This document shows positions 1 through 6,732 of a stretch of DNA of 10,453 nt, one piece after another (the stretch's first letter is position 1; each line of letters starts with the position of its first letter). The translations under genes and the position numbers were made by a program. A model generated the notes under the pieces. It did no database searches, was not told where the DNA came from, and was given only the letters and a program-made list of their open reading frames with translations. The DNA comes from an uncultured Clostridia bacterium (lineage in GTDB: Bacteria > Bacillota > Clostridia > Lachnospirales > CAG-274), in assembly GCA_910579745.1 (NCBI GenBank), contig CAJTVH010000071.1:1-10453 (forward strand), written 5' to 3'.

Positions 1-120
1 GATACGGAAGCTGAAATTTATGAAAGTAAAACATATATTCCAATCAGGGGTATAAGTGAGGCTTTTGGTATAGAAATCGATTATAATAATACTGATAAAA
101 CGATTACTGTAAAGTATTAG
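1..120 (+). CDS. C-terminal end of a copper amine oxidase N-terminal-like (stalk) domain protein, 5' partial
   Basis: Frame 1 is open from the window edge to a TAG at 118-120 and gives 39 residues. The run TYIPIRGISEAFGIEID followed by a short DKTITVKY strand matches the repeat unit of the copper-amine-oxidase N-terminal-like domain (typically a P-L-R-x-x-x-E-x-L-G motif and then a K-T-V-T-I strand). This domain is common at the C-termini of secreted or cell-wall proteins of Clostridia. No catalytic copper function is implied; in these proteins it is thought to be a structural or binding module. The start and the rest of the protein lie outside the window. The stop codon coincides with a sequence resembling a MITE end (see findings), so the natural C-terminus could have been altered. 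The domain call rests on pattern recognition only. Confidence 0.7.
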   Translation, partial: DTEAEIYESKTYIPIRGISEAFGIEIDYNNTDKTITVKY

Positions 121-290
121 AGTGTATCTAAAAAAAAGAATTAAAGAAACTTTAAAACAAATTTATTTATAAATGAAAAAGTATATAAATTGGGACCTAT
201 TTTACTTATAGAAAAATATTAAAGAATGATTAGTATAAAAATTAATATGGCATGGGTATTAATTAGCTGAGGTAATATAATCTTTTTATG

Positions 291-328
291 GGTTCTAAAA
301 AATAATATTATTTTTTAGAACCTTTTTT
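291..328 (+). terminator. Intrinsic terminator, perfect 32-bp palindrome plus T6
   Basis: The arms 291-306 and 307-322 are exact reverse complements (GGTTCTAAAAAATAAT and its complement) and are followed by TTTTTT at 323-328. The T-tract lies on the plus-strand side, so it ends transcription coming from the stalk-domain gene. On the minus strand the sequence after the stem is CATAAAAAGA, with no U-tract, so it is not an obvious terminator for the converging methyltransferase operon. The 170 bases between the gene and this terminator (121-290) hold no convincing gene. Confidence 0.85.
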
Positions 329-374
329 ATAAACATTGTTTTTTCCATAAGTATTCAATATTTTTATTTATGTT

Positions 375-1157
375 CTATTTTTTACCTATTGTCAATAGCC
401 ATCTTTGAGGAAAAAATATGTTCCCGTTTTCTATATACGGATAAAAACCTGTTTTTATTTCTGAATTTATATCAGCCATCATTTTTTTCTTAATTTCATT
501 TTGAACTTTATCAGATGTTCCGGTTAGCTTCATCCATTCGTATAAGGATACAGGAATTTTTGTACTTTCACATTTAATAATCTCAATATCATTTTCATAA
601 AATAATTTTAAAATTTCATTTTTGCTTAAATTTTTTATATGAGATGGGTCACGAAGAGTTTCAATTTCGTCCTCAATATTTCTTAAAGACTCCTCTGCCG
701 CCTCCATATCAATTAATACAAGTTTACCATTAGGCTTTAATACACGTGCCATTTCTTTAAAAGGCATATTTATATCTGTAAAATGATGAAACGCAAGCCG
801 AGATATTACAACATCAAAGCTATTATCAAGAAACGGCATATTATCAACATTCCCATTTACAAAACTTATATTATCAATACCGGTTTTAAAAGCTTCTTTC
901 TTTCCTATTTCAAGCATAGCTGTAGTAATGTCAAGACAGATAACATTTTTTACAAATTGAGCAAGATAACGTCCACAGGCACATGTTCCCGCCGCCGCGT
1001 CAAGTACGAAATCAGATGAGGACGGTTTTATACAGGAAACTACATAATCAAGATATTCTTCTTTTGAAAAACTCATTGTTTTTGTCTCAAAGTTTTTTGA
1101 TTGAAAAGTAAAAGATTTTTGGATTTTATCAATATTTGATAATCGCGTATATAACAC
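375..1157 (-). CDS. Class I SAM-dependent methyltransferase (UbiE/Methyltransf_11 type)
   Basis: The 260-residue protein is a soluble, cytoplasmic Rossmann-fold methyltransferase. Motif I is VLDAAAGTCACGRYLA at residues 51-66. An acidic residue ends strand 2 (D76 in CLDIT). NGNVDNMPFLDNSFDVV (101-117) is motif II/III, and EMARVLKPNGKLVLID (135-150) is the post-motif segment. The substrate cannot be read from the sequence. Motif I has GTC where most relatives have GTG, a variant I believe occurs in a subgroup of this family. The start is GTG; AAAAGAG lies directly against it, which is poor spacing. The next in-frame ATG (1076) would delete a helix normally present before motif I and has no ribosome binding site, so GTG is preferred. 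It is the last gene of the ogt operon, 13 bases after the short MGMT gene. Confidence 0.85.
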   Translation of the reverse strand: MLYTRLSNIDKIQKSFTFQSKNFETKTMSFSKEEYLDYVVSCIKPSSSDFVLDAAAGTCACGRYLAQFVKNVICLDITTAMLEIGKKEAFKTGIDNISFVNGNVDNMPFLDNSFDVVISRLAFHHFTDINMPFKEMARVLKPNGKLVLIDMEAAEESLRNIEDEIETLRDPSHIKNLSKNEILKLFYENDIEIIKCESTKIPVSLYEWMKLTGTSDKVQNEIKKKMMADINSEIKTGFYPYIENGNIFFPQRWLLTIGKK

Positions 1158-1170
1158 CTCTTTTATATTT

Positions 1171-1479
1171 TTAGCAATCCCATTGACATTTTTTCATATC
1201 AACATGATTATTATCTTTAAACTCAACGTCCTCATCAATAAGTAAATTACGCTGCTGATACCACCCTGGGACTAATCTGCCGACATAATTTACAACCCTG
1301 TGGCATGGATATTTTCCATAAAGCTCAGACATAGAGAGAACTTTGCCGACAAGCCTTGAATTTTTTTCTCTGCCTATAAGTTTAGCGATCTGACCATATG
1401 AGGCTACTTTTCCTTTTGGGATTTCTTCGACTATAGAAAGTATCTCATATATTAAATCATCATTTAAAATATGTATCAT
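1171..1479 (-). CDS. Short MGMT-type alkylguanine-DNA alkyltransferase (single-domain, active-site Cys kept)
   Basis: This 102-residue protein contains only the C-terminal winged-helix domain of the O6-alkylguanine-DNA alkyltransferase family. IPKGKVASYGQIAKLIG (20-36) is the DNA-binding helix region. R42 in NSRLVGKVLS fits the arginine-finger position. YPCHRVV (57-63) is the active-site motif with Cys59. Alkyltransferase-like (ATL) proteins of the same size usually replace this Cys with Trp, Ala or another residue and only flag lesions for excision repair. Here the Cys is present, so true alkyl transfer is possible. The ATG overlaps the ogt stop (ATGA, 4 bp) and has GAGGT eight bases upstream inside ogt, so the two are translationally coupled. 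The tail is Cys- and Lys-containing (KKCQWDC). Family certainty is high; reaction versus damage sensing is undecided. Confidence 0.88.
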   Translation of the reverse strand: MIHILNDDLIYEILSIVEEIPKGKVASYGQIAKLIGREKNSRLVGKVLSMSELYGKYPCHRVVNYVGRLVPGWYQQRNLLIDEDVEFKDNNHVDMKKCQWDC

Positions 1480-2009
1480 AACGCTGTACCTCGTTTGGGA
1501 AGAAATAATTTTTCCATATTGACTCCTTCGAGAGAGAGCAGTTTCACTTTTTTATCAATACCGCCCGCATAGCCTGTCAAACTGCCGTTTATACCGACAA
1601 CTCTATGGCATGGGATAATAATAGAAATTGCATTGTGTCCCACAGCGCCGCCTATAGCTTGTGCCGACATTCGTAAAAGTCCCTTTTGTTTAGCGATAAT
1701 ATTCGCGATTTTTCCATATGTCATTGTTTTTCCATAAGGAATTTGACATAGAATTTTCCATACATCTATACGAAAATCAGAGCCAATCATATGAATCGGC
1801 GGTATAAAATTTGGTTCTTTACCTGAAAAATACATGTCAAGCCATAACTTCACTTTTTCAAAAATAGAATTTTCCATTTTTTTATAGTTGGGGTTAAGAT
1901 TATTAGCGTAATATTTTTGTCCATCAAACCAAAGTCCTGTTAAACCAATATCATCACAAGCGAGAAGAATTTCACCTATAGGCGAAATATATTTTGTTGT
2001 GTACCACAT
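1476..2009 (-). CDS. ogt: Methylated-DNA--[protein]-cysteine S-methyltransferase
   Basis: This suicide repair enzyme moves the methyl group of O6-methylguanine (or O4-methylthymine) in DNA onto its own cysteine. The 177-residue protein has the full two-domain length of Ogt. An N-terminal ribonuclease-H-like domain covers about residues 1-75 (SPIGEILLACDDIGLTGLWF). The C-terminal helix-turn-helix domain contains IPYGKTMTYGKIA (90-102), MSAQAIGGAVGHN (114-126) and the active site IIIPCHRVVG with Cys134. The usual arginine-finger position holds Gln117 (SAQA), a variant also common in clostridial Ogt. ATG has GGAGAG seven bases upstream. It is the first gene of a three-gene operon from the promoter at 2123-2151. 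Pairing with a second alkyltransferase gene suggests a dedicated alkylation-repair unit. Confidence 0.95.
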   Translation of the reverse strand: MWYTTKYISPIGEILLACDDIGLTGLWFDGQKYYANNLNPNYKKMENSIFEKVKLWLDMYFSGKEPNFIPPIHMIGSDFRIDVWKILCQIPYGKTMTYGKIANIIAKQKGLLRMSAQAIGGAVGHNAISIIIPCHRVVGINGSLTGYAGGIDKKVKLLSLEGVNMEKLFLPKRGTAL

Positions 2010-2122
2010 AAAATCACTCTCCGAAATATTTATAGAATTATCGGGGCTTTATCTATTGTATAGTTGACAAAGTATATTTGTTTTTACGATATTCTTTATT
2101 AGTTCTCTATAACTCATTTTCT

Positions 2123-2151
2123 ATTTTATCATATTTTTTGTCTTTTTTCAA
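2123..2151 (-). promoter_or_regulatory. Sigma-A promoter of the ogt operon
   Basis: Reading the minus strand, the -35 box TTGAAA (2146-2151) and the -10 box TAAAAT (2123-2128) are separated by exactly 17 bases. Transcription would start near 2116, giving a leader of about 105 nt before ogt. Just before the start codon, CCGA (near 2040) can pair with the TCGG that overlaps the ogt ribosome binding site; the stem is only four pairs, so regulation through it is speculative. Confidence 0.7.
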
Positions 2152-2251
2152 CTTTATTAACTGTATCTCAAAGTCTGTGTAAACTTTAAAATGAATGTCA
2201 ATTTTAAGGCTATTAATAAATTTTACAGAGTTAAATTTATTTTATGATAAG

Positions 2252-2311
2252 TATAAAAATAGGGCGGAAATATAGATTATCAATTTTTCTGTATTCCGTC
2301 CTATTTTTATA
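2252..2311 (-). terminator. Intrinsic terminator of the PLP enzyme-gltA operon
   Basis: The arms 2252-2272 and 2292-2311 pair over about 20 bases (TATAAAAATAGGGCGGAAATA against TATTCCGTCCTATTTTTATA). There is one G-U type pair and one bulge, with a GC core and A/T-tracts on both sides. It starts 13 bases after the gltA stop on the minus strand. The flanking A- and T-tracts mean it could work in both directions, but there is no plus-strand gene upstream to need it. Confidence 0.88.
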
Positions 2312-2324
2312 TAGATTTTAGTTT

Positions 2325-3650
2325 TTATTCCTCAAGTAGTTTCTTTGCGTCTACATAAGCTGATATTCCAGCTACAACTTTTTTTGCCTCTTTCATTGCC
2401 AGAACTACGGTCGCTGGCTGATGAACAACATCTCCGCCCGCGAATACTCCTTTTAAAGTTGTCATTCCGTAAGGTCTTTCTTTTGTTATAACATATCCGG
2501 CTTCGTTTACATCAATTCCTTTGGTTGTTGAAATAATTCTTCTTGCCGGCTTTGATCCTATAGCAAGCAATATTTTATCCGCTGGAATTATTATCTCACT
2601 TCCCGCGCAATCAGCCTTCAATCCAATAATTTTTCCATCTTTTCCTATATATTCTATGGGAGTTGTTTCCCACATAAATTTAACCCCGTCGTCTACCGCT
2701 CCGTCATATTCTATTTTTGAAGCGGTTATTGTGTCAGGCGTGCTTCTATATACAACAGTTACATTTTTCGCGCCCATTCTTAAAGCGGTTCTTGACGCGT
2801 CCATAGCGACGTTTCCCGCTCCGATTACAAGAACATTATCTCCTTCAGTTACGGAAACTTCTTGTTTGTTTATTTTTCCATCATTATACATTGTCACCAT
2901 TCTAAGGAAGTAATTTGACTGTACTACACCGGCAAATTCTTTTCCTGGAATATCAAGTTCTCTAGCGAGGGCTGTTCCAGTTCCTATAAAGATAGCATCA
3001 AATCCTCTCTCAAAAATTTGATCTATTGTAATATCTTGTCCAACTATACAGTTATTTATAAAGTGCACACCGAGTTCCTCAATCCTTTTTGTCTCTCGGC
3101 GAACAACGTCTTTTGGAAGTCTAAATTGTGGTATTCCATAGAGTAAAATGCCGCCTGGTTCGCTTTCAGACTCATATACCACAACGCTGAAACCCTGAAT
3201 GGCCAAATCTCCGGCAACGGTAAGCCCCGCGGGACCGGAACCTATTACCGCTACTTTTCCTCTTGTTTTAGCTGGAATATTTTCTCTTGTTAGATTCATA
3301 TCGGCGTCAAAGTCGGCGATAAATTGCTCAAGTTTTCCTATTTTTATAGGATTTCCCTTTTTACCGAGTATACAATGTCCCTCGCATTGTTTTTCATGAG
3401 GGCAAACTCTTCCGCATACAGCGGGCAAATTTGTTTTTCTCGCCAAAATGGCTCTCGCTTCTCCAAGATTACCTTTTGAAAGCTGATTAATAAAATCGGG
3501 AATCTCATTTTCTATGGGGCATCCTGTTCTGCATGTTGGTTTTTTACAATTAAGACATCTTTTTGATTCCGCTATTGCTTCCCTCATTGTAAGGGGAACG
3601 CTGTCTGTTTCAGGTTCGGGCACATTTTGATTTTCTAATTGGTTATCCAT
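2325..3650 (-). CDS. gltA: GltA/NfnB-type NADPH-dependent glutamate synthase-like flavoprotein
   Basis: The 441-residue protein has the layout of the glutamate synthase small subunit / NfnB family. The N-terminal Fe-S domain has two cysteine clusters, CLNCKKPTCRTGC (C32, C35, C40, C44) and CGRVCPHEKQCEGHC (C79, C83, C89, C93). FAD-binding AVIGSGPAG follows at 134-142. The NADP(H)-binding motif is VLVIGAGNVAMD at 273-284. A C-terminal FAD motif GVFAGGDVVHQPA lies at 401-413. Members pass electrons between NAD(P)H, FAD and iron-sulfur clusters for glutamate synthesis, sulfide metabolism or ferredoxin:NADP transhydrogenation. The usual partner, an NfnA/SudB-type FAD subunit often encoded next to it in Clostridia, is absent here, and so is the large GltB. 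ATG is preceded by GGAGG ten bases upstream. It follows the PLP-enzyme gene by 24 bases and is probably cotranscribed. True glutamate synthase activity is not proven by sequence. Confidence 0.9.
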   Translation of the reverse strand: MDNQLENQNVPEPETDSVPLTMREAIAESKRCLNCKKPTCRTGCPIENEIPDFINQLSKGNLGEARAILARKTNLPAVCGRVCPHEKQCEGHCILGKKGNPIKIGKLEQFIADFDADMNLTRENIPAKTRGKVAVIGSGPAGLTVAGDLAIQGFSVVVYESESEPGGILLYGIPQFRLPKDVVRRETKRIEELGVHFINNCIVGQDITIDQIFERGFDAIFIGTGTALARELDIPGKEFAGVVQSNYFLRMVTMYNDGKINKQEVSVTEGDNVLVIGAGNVAMDASRTALRMGAKNVTVVYRSTPDTITASKIEYDGAVDDGVKFMWETTPIEYIGKDGKIIGLKADCAGSEIIIPADKILLAIGSKPARRIISTTKGIDVNEAGYVITKERPYGMTTLKGVFAGGDVVHQPATVVLAMKEAKKVVAGISAYVDAKKLLEE

Positions 3651-3674
3651 TTTTTATTACCTCCATAAATTATT

Positions 3675-4769
3675 TTAGACTTCTATAATTGTTTTCATAT
3701 TTTCAAGGAGCGCTTTGTTTTGCTTAGGAAGCAGAAAACAAAATCTCAAATACTCATTACCTAAAAAAGCAAAATTTGAAGCGTCTCTTATTATCATCTT
3801 TTTTATAATTAAATTTTCAAAGACCATAGTCGAAGTAATATTGTTTTTTAAAAGTTTTATTAATATAAAGTTGGCCTCGGTCTCAAATACTTTTATATTT
3901 TTCCATTTTTTTAGTTCGGTTGTTATTTTTTCTCTCTCGTCAAAAATGAGTTTTTTAGTTTTTTCAATATACTCTTTGTCAGAGAACATAACTTCACTCG
4001 CTATTGAGGCGAATATATTTACTGACCATGGATCTTTTTTTGAGTTTATATTTTCCAGTATTTTTGTGTCTGAGCAAATACCATATCCCAAACGAAGCCC
4101 TGGGGCCGCGAAAAATTTAGCGGTGCCTCTCACGATGAACAAGTTTTTATGTGAGGGAATTAAAGATACCGCTGAAAAATTTTGTATTGAGCTTGTAAAC
4201 TCTATATAAGTTTCATCAATCATAACATATATATTTTTTTTTGCGCAATAGTTTAAAAGAATTTCCATATCTCTGATGTTTACCGCTGTTCCTGTAGGAT
4301 TATTAGGATTGCACATAATGACCATTTCTGTATTTTCAGGTATAAAGTTAATAAACTCATTTACGTTAAATTTAAAATTATTAATTTCTTTTAGTGGAAA
4401 AAGAATTGTTTTCCCATTATTTAACTTTATTTCCCTTTCATATTCAGAATAAGAAGGGGATACTATAATGGCTGATTTTGGGGAAATTATTTTTATAAAT
4501 AAGCTGATTAACTCTGTAGCCCCATTTCCAGGAATTATATAATCGGCGTTTACATTTGTATAATTAGAGATACTTTTTTTTAATGAGAAGTAGCTTACAT
4601 CTGGATATTGGCAGATATAGTTAATATTTTCTATTAACGCGTTTTTTACATTTTGGGAAATACCTAATGGATTTACATTTCCTCCAAAATTTATAAGTTC
4701 TTCTTTCGGGATATTATACTTTCTTCCAATTAGTTCCAAGTCACCACCATGGGTATTTATTAATATCAT
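3675..4769 (-). CDS. PLP-dependent class I/II aminotransferase, CobD/HisC-like
   Basis: The 364-residue fold-type I PLP enzyme starts with THGGDLE (6-12) and NFGGNVNPLG (27-36). This is the pattern of L-threonine-O-3-phosphate decarboxylase (CobD) rather than of typical histidinol-phosphate aminotransferase. CNPNNPTG (153-160) carries the Asn that contacts PLP, D185 in MIDETYIEF pairs with the pyridine nitrogen, and K218 in GTAKFFAAPGLRLGY is the Schiff-base lysine. A carboxylate-binding Arg is expected in YLRFCF near the end. No cobalamin or histidine genes are visible, so decarboxylase and aminotransferase remain open; co-transcription with gltA fits a glutamate-linked transaminase just as well. 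ATG has AAAGGAAG about eight bases upstream. Its promoter overlaps the end of ypsC. Confidence 0.85.
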   Translation of the reverse strand: MILINTHGGDLELIGRKYNIPKEELINFGGNVNPLGISQNVKNALIENINYICQYPDVSYFSLKKSISNYTNVNADYIIPGNGATELISLFIKIISPKSAIIVSPSYSEYEREIKLNNGKTILFPLKEINNFKFNVNEFINFIPENTEMVIMCNPNNPTGTAVNIRDMEILLNYCAKKNIYVMIDETYIEFTSSIQNFSAVSLIPSHKNLFIVRGTAKFFAAPGLRLGYGICSDTKILENINSKKDPWSVNIFASIASEVMFSDKEYIEKTKKLIFDEREKITTELKKWKNIKVFETEANFILIKLLKNNITSTMVFENLIIKKMIIRDASNFAFLGNEYLRFCFLLPKQNKALLENMKTIIEV

Positions 4770-4887
4770 TTATTACGCTTCCTTTGTAATAGTAAAATAA
4801 AAAAATTATGGCAAAATAGATTATTAAAAACTATTTATATGACAAAGATATTTAAATGACTAGGTTTAATATACCTAACCTATATTT

Positions 4888-4916
4888 ATTATAAAGTGTG
4901 TAATAAGATTAGTCAA
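4888..4916 (-). promoter_or_regulatory. Sigma-A promoter of the PLP enzyme-gltA operon, -35 overlapping the ypsC stop
   Basis: On the minus strand, TTGACT (4911-4916) and a consensus TATAAT (4888-4893) are 17 bases apart. The TGA stop of ypsC (4913-4915) lies inside the -35 hexamer, so the promoter is built into the end of the upstream gene. Transcription would start near 4881, leaving a leader of about 110 nt. Near its 5' end is a small inverted repeat, TAGGTT/AACCTA (about 4861-4882), that may be a weak hairpin or operator. Confidence 0.75.
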
Positions 4917-6055
4917 TTACTGTTTTTTGGTGGTTTTATGCCGTAATATTGATAATAATCGATTTTTACGTTGCCGTTAAATAACTTCCTTTTTTTATCG
5001 GCTTTTTTTCCATATAATTTTTCAAATTCCTCATGAGAGGTTATTGTGTAAAACGACCATGTTTTATTATTTCTAAAGATTTTTCCCATATCTTTGTATA
5101 AAGACTCAACATCCTTTAAAATGCCCATTCTTTCAGCATATGGAGGATTACATACACATACTCCGTAATCATTTTCTAATTTTATTTTATTAAGCGGCTT
5201 GACCTCAAAATAAATACAATCGTCAACTCCTGCCTTTGCCGCATTGTATTTTGCTATTTCTATAGCTTTTTCATCTATATCTGAGCCGTATATTTCAGGC
5301 GTAAAGTCAACTAATATATCACTATACGCTTTACTCCTTGTTTCTTTCCAATATTGTTTAGGAATATTTAGCCATTCTTCAGACACGAATTTTCTTGATA
5401 TGCCTGGAGCTATATTTTTAGCAATCATAGCGGCTTCTATAGGTATTGTACCTGAACCGCATGTTGGGTCAAGAAAAACGCGGTCTTTTTTCCAAAAACT
5501 CAATTCAATTAAAGCGGCGGCAAGCGTTTCTTTAAGAGGCGCTATTACAGCGGAATCACGATAACCTCTTTTATGAAGTGATGCTCCTGTTGTGTCTATA
5601 GTAAGAGTTACGATGTCTTTTAAAATAGCGACTTGTATTTTGTAAAGTGCTCCGCTTTTTTCAAACCAGTTTATATTGTATTTTTTCTTTAAATTTTCAA
5701 CTATAGCTTTCTCAACTATTGATTGACAATCGGGGACGCTGTATAATTGAGATTTTATTGATTTACCTGTTATAATAAAATTTCCGTCTTTCGGAATCCA
5801 ATCAGACCAATTAAGAGCTTTTGTTTTTTCAAACAATTCATCAAATGAGAACGCTTTAAATTGTCCTATTACAAGTAAAATTCTATCTGAACTTCTAAGA
5901 TGTATATTGGCTTTTGGGATGGAACTCTCATCGCCTGTAAAGCAAACCATTCCATCGGATACGGATATATTATCAAAATTGAGTTTTTGAATTTCTCTTT
6001 TTACAGTTGCCTCAAGCCCGAATGTTGTTGTGGCTATAAACTTTAAATATGACAT
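4913..6055 (-). CDS. ypsC: THUMP-domain class I SAM-dependent rRNA methyltransferase (YpsC/RlmL family)
   Basis: The 380-residue protein begins with FIATTTFGLEATVKREIQKL, the characteristic N-terminus of the family. A THUMP RNA-binding domain (roughly 45-155) follows, then the catalytic domain. That domain has FLDPTCGSGTIPIEAAMIA (194-212, motif I), GSDIDEKAI (257-265, motif II) and VCNPPYAERMG (301-311, the NPPY motif for N-methylation of a base). Relatives such as the C-terminal part of E. coli RlmL methylate N2 of a guanine in 23S rRNA. Length matches Bacillus YpsC, and the RlmK-like second methyltransferase domain of E. coli RlmKL is absent. No clear ribosome binding site precedes the ATG, but the start is fixed by the conserved N-terminus. 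It is transcribed alone from 6217-6245, and its stop is shared with the next operon's -35 box. Confidence 0.9.
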   Translation of the reverse strand: MSYLKFIATTTFGLEATVKREIQKLNFDNISVSDGMVCFTGDESSIPKANIHLRSSDRILLVIGQFKAFSFDELFEKTKALNWSDWIPKDGNFIITGKSIKSQLYSVPDCQSIVEKAIVENLKKKYNINWFEKSGALYKIQVAILKDIVTLTIDTTGASLHKRGYRDSAVIAPLKETLAAALIELSFWKKDRVFLDPTCGSGTIPIEAAMIAKNIAPGISRKFVSEEWLNIPKQYWKETRSKAYSDILVDFTPEIYGSDIDEKAIEIAKYNAAKAGVDDCIYFEVKPLNKIKLENDYGVCVCNPPYAERMGILKDVESLYKDMGKIFRNNKTWSFYTITSHEEFEKLYGKKADKKRKLFNGNVKIDYYQYYGIKPPKNSN

Positions 6056-6216
6056 AATTATCTATAAATATCAAATGAAAAACAATGTTTTACTTGATAT
6101 ACAAATATAACGACTAAAAAATGTATATTTGTCTTTTCCTTTCTTAATTTTTTAAATCCAATTTAATATTTCAAATCAATTTTAAATGGTATTTTTTTCT
6201 ATAGTTAACCTTTTTA

Positions 6217-6245
6217 ATTATATCATATATATATAAATTAGTCTA
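6217..6245 (-). promoter_or_regulatory. Extended -10 promoter of ypsC
   Basis: On the minus strand a consensus TATAAT (6217-6222) is preceded by TGA, forming an extended -10 (TG-N-TATAAT). A partial -35 TAGACT (6240-6245) lies 17 bases upstream. Transcription would begin near 6210, with a leader of about 155 nt. A MITE begins only about a dozen bases upstream of the -35 box, so it sits at the edge of the promoter without breaking it. Confidence 0.6.
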
Positions 6246-6257
6246 TAAATTTTATTA

Positions 6258-6418
6258 GAGCGTATCTGAAAACTATCATAAGCTATCAGTTATATACACG
6301 AAATATCCAAAAAATTATTAAAAAATAAATGAAAACGGTTCAATTAAGCAGAAAAGCCTTTCTGTTTCGTTTTATTTTTTATAATTTTTCGCGCGTATTT
6401 TAATTTTCAGATACGCTC
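6258..6418. mobile_element. MITE copy 1, 161 bp, TA-flanked
   Basis: The terminal inverted repeats GAGCGTATCTGAAAA (6258-6272) and its exact complement (6404-6418) are flanked on both sides by TA, in a TTAA context. TA duplication is typical of IS630/Tc1-mariner type transposition. The interior has no coding capacity and can fold on itself: an A-rich arm around 6310-6336 ending in GAAAACG faces the arm CGTTTTATTTTTTATAATTTTT (cut here only by description) at 6368-6389, with AGAAAAGCCTTTCT as an inner hairpin. A second, diverged copy lies at 6534-6683, which shows it is a mobile unit and not a local palindrome. Confidence 0.8.
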
Positions 6419-6533
6419 TAACTAAACGCTGATTAATTTACAATAAAAAATTTTATAAAAAAATTGAGTATTCATATGTTCCCCAAATATAATTAAAATG
6501 TTATAATTAATAAATTAGATAAGTATTGATTTA

Positions 6534-6683
6534 GGGCATATCTGAAAACTATCATAAACTATCAGTTATATACGAGAAATATCCAAAAAATAAACGAAAA
6601 CGATTCAATTAAACAAAAAAGCCTTTCTGTTTCGTTTTATTTTTTATAATTTTTCGCACATATTTTAGTTTTCAAATACGCTC
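6534..6683. mobile_element. MITE copy 2, 150 bp, same orientation as copy 1
   Basis: The ends GGGCATATCTGAAAA (6534-6548) and CAAATACGCTC (6673-6683) match copy 1 with a few substitutions, and TA flanks both sides (6532-6533 and 6684-6685). The interior follows copy 1 throughout, for example CTATCAGTTATATAC and GCCTTTCTGTTTCG, apart from an 11-base deletion in the A-rich left arm and scattered changes. The two copies lie in direct orientation 115 bases apart. This right end lies about 50 bases before the merR-type start codon, so the element may influence that gene's promoter. Confidence 0.78.
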
Positions 6684-6732
6684 TAATAAAAATTATTATT
6701 TACTTTATGATTCTATTTAAGGGGGTCCAGAG

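Noticed and set aside
173..211. 12-codon ORF starting MKKYINW after the stalk gene
   Set aside because: No ribosome binding site, too short, AT-rich background.
2064..2088. TTGACA on the plus strand at 2064
   Set aside because: No -10 box at 16-18 bases and no plus-strand gene downstream before the terminator.
2155..2180. ACTGTATCTCAAAG as another MITE end
   Set aside because: Only a partial match to the terminal repeat and no TA-GAG start.
4861..4882. TAGGTT/AACCTA inverted repeat in the leader of the PLP enzyme operon as an operator or riboswitch
   Set aside because: Six pairs only, AT-rich; no known riboswitch or T-box element recognised.
6055..6090. TTGTTT-17-GATAAT directly before the ypsC ATG as a leaderless promoter
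   Set aside because: It would leave no leader at all, and a stronger extended -10 promoter exists at 6217-6245.
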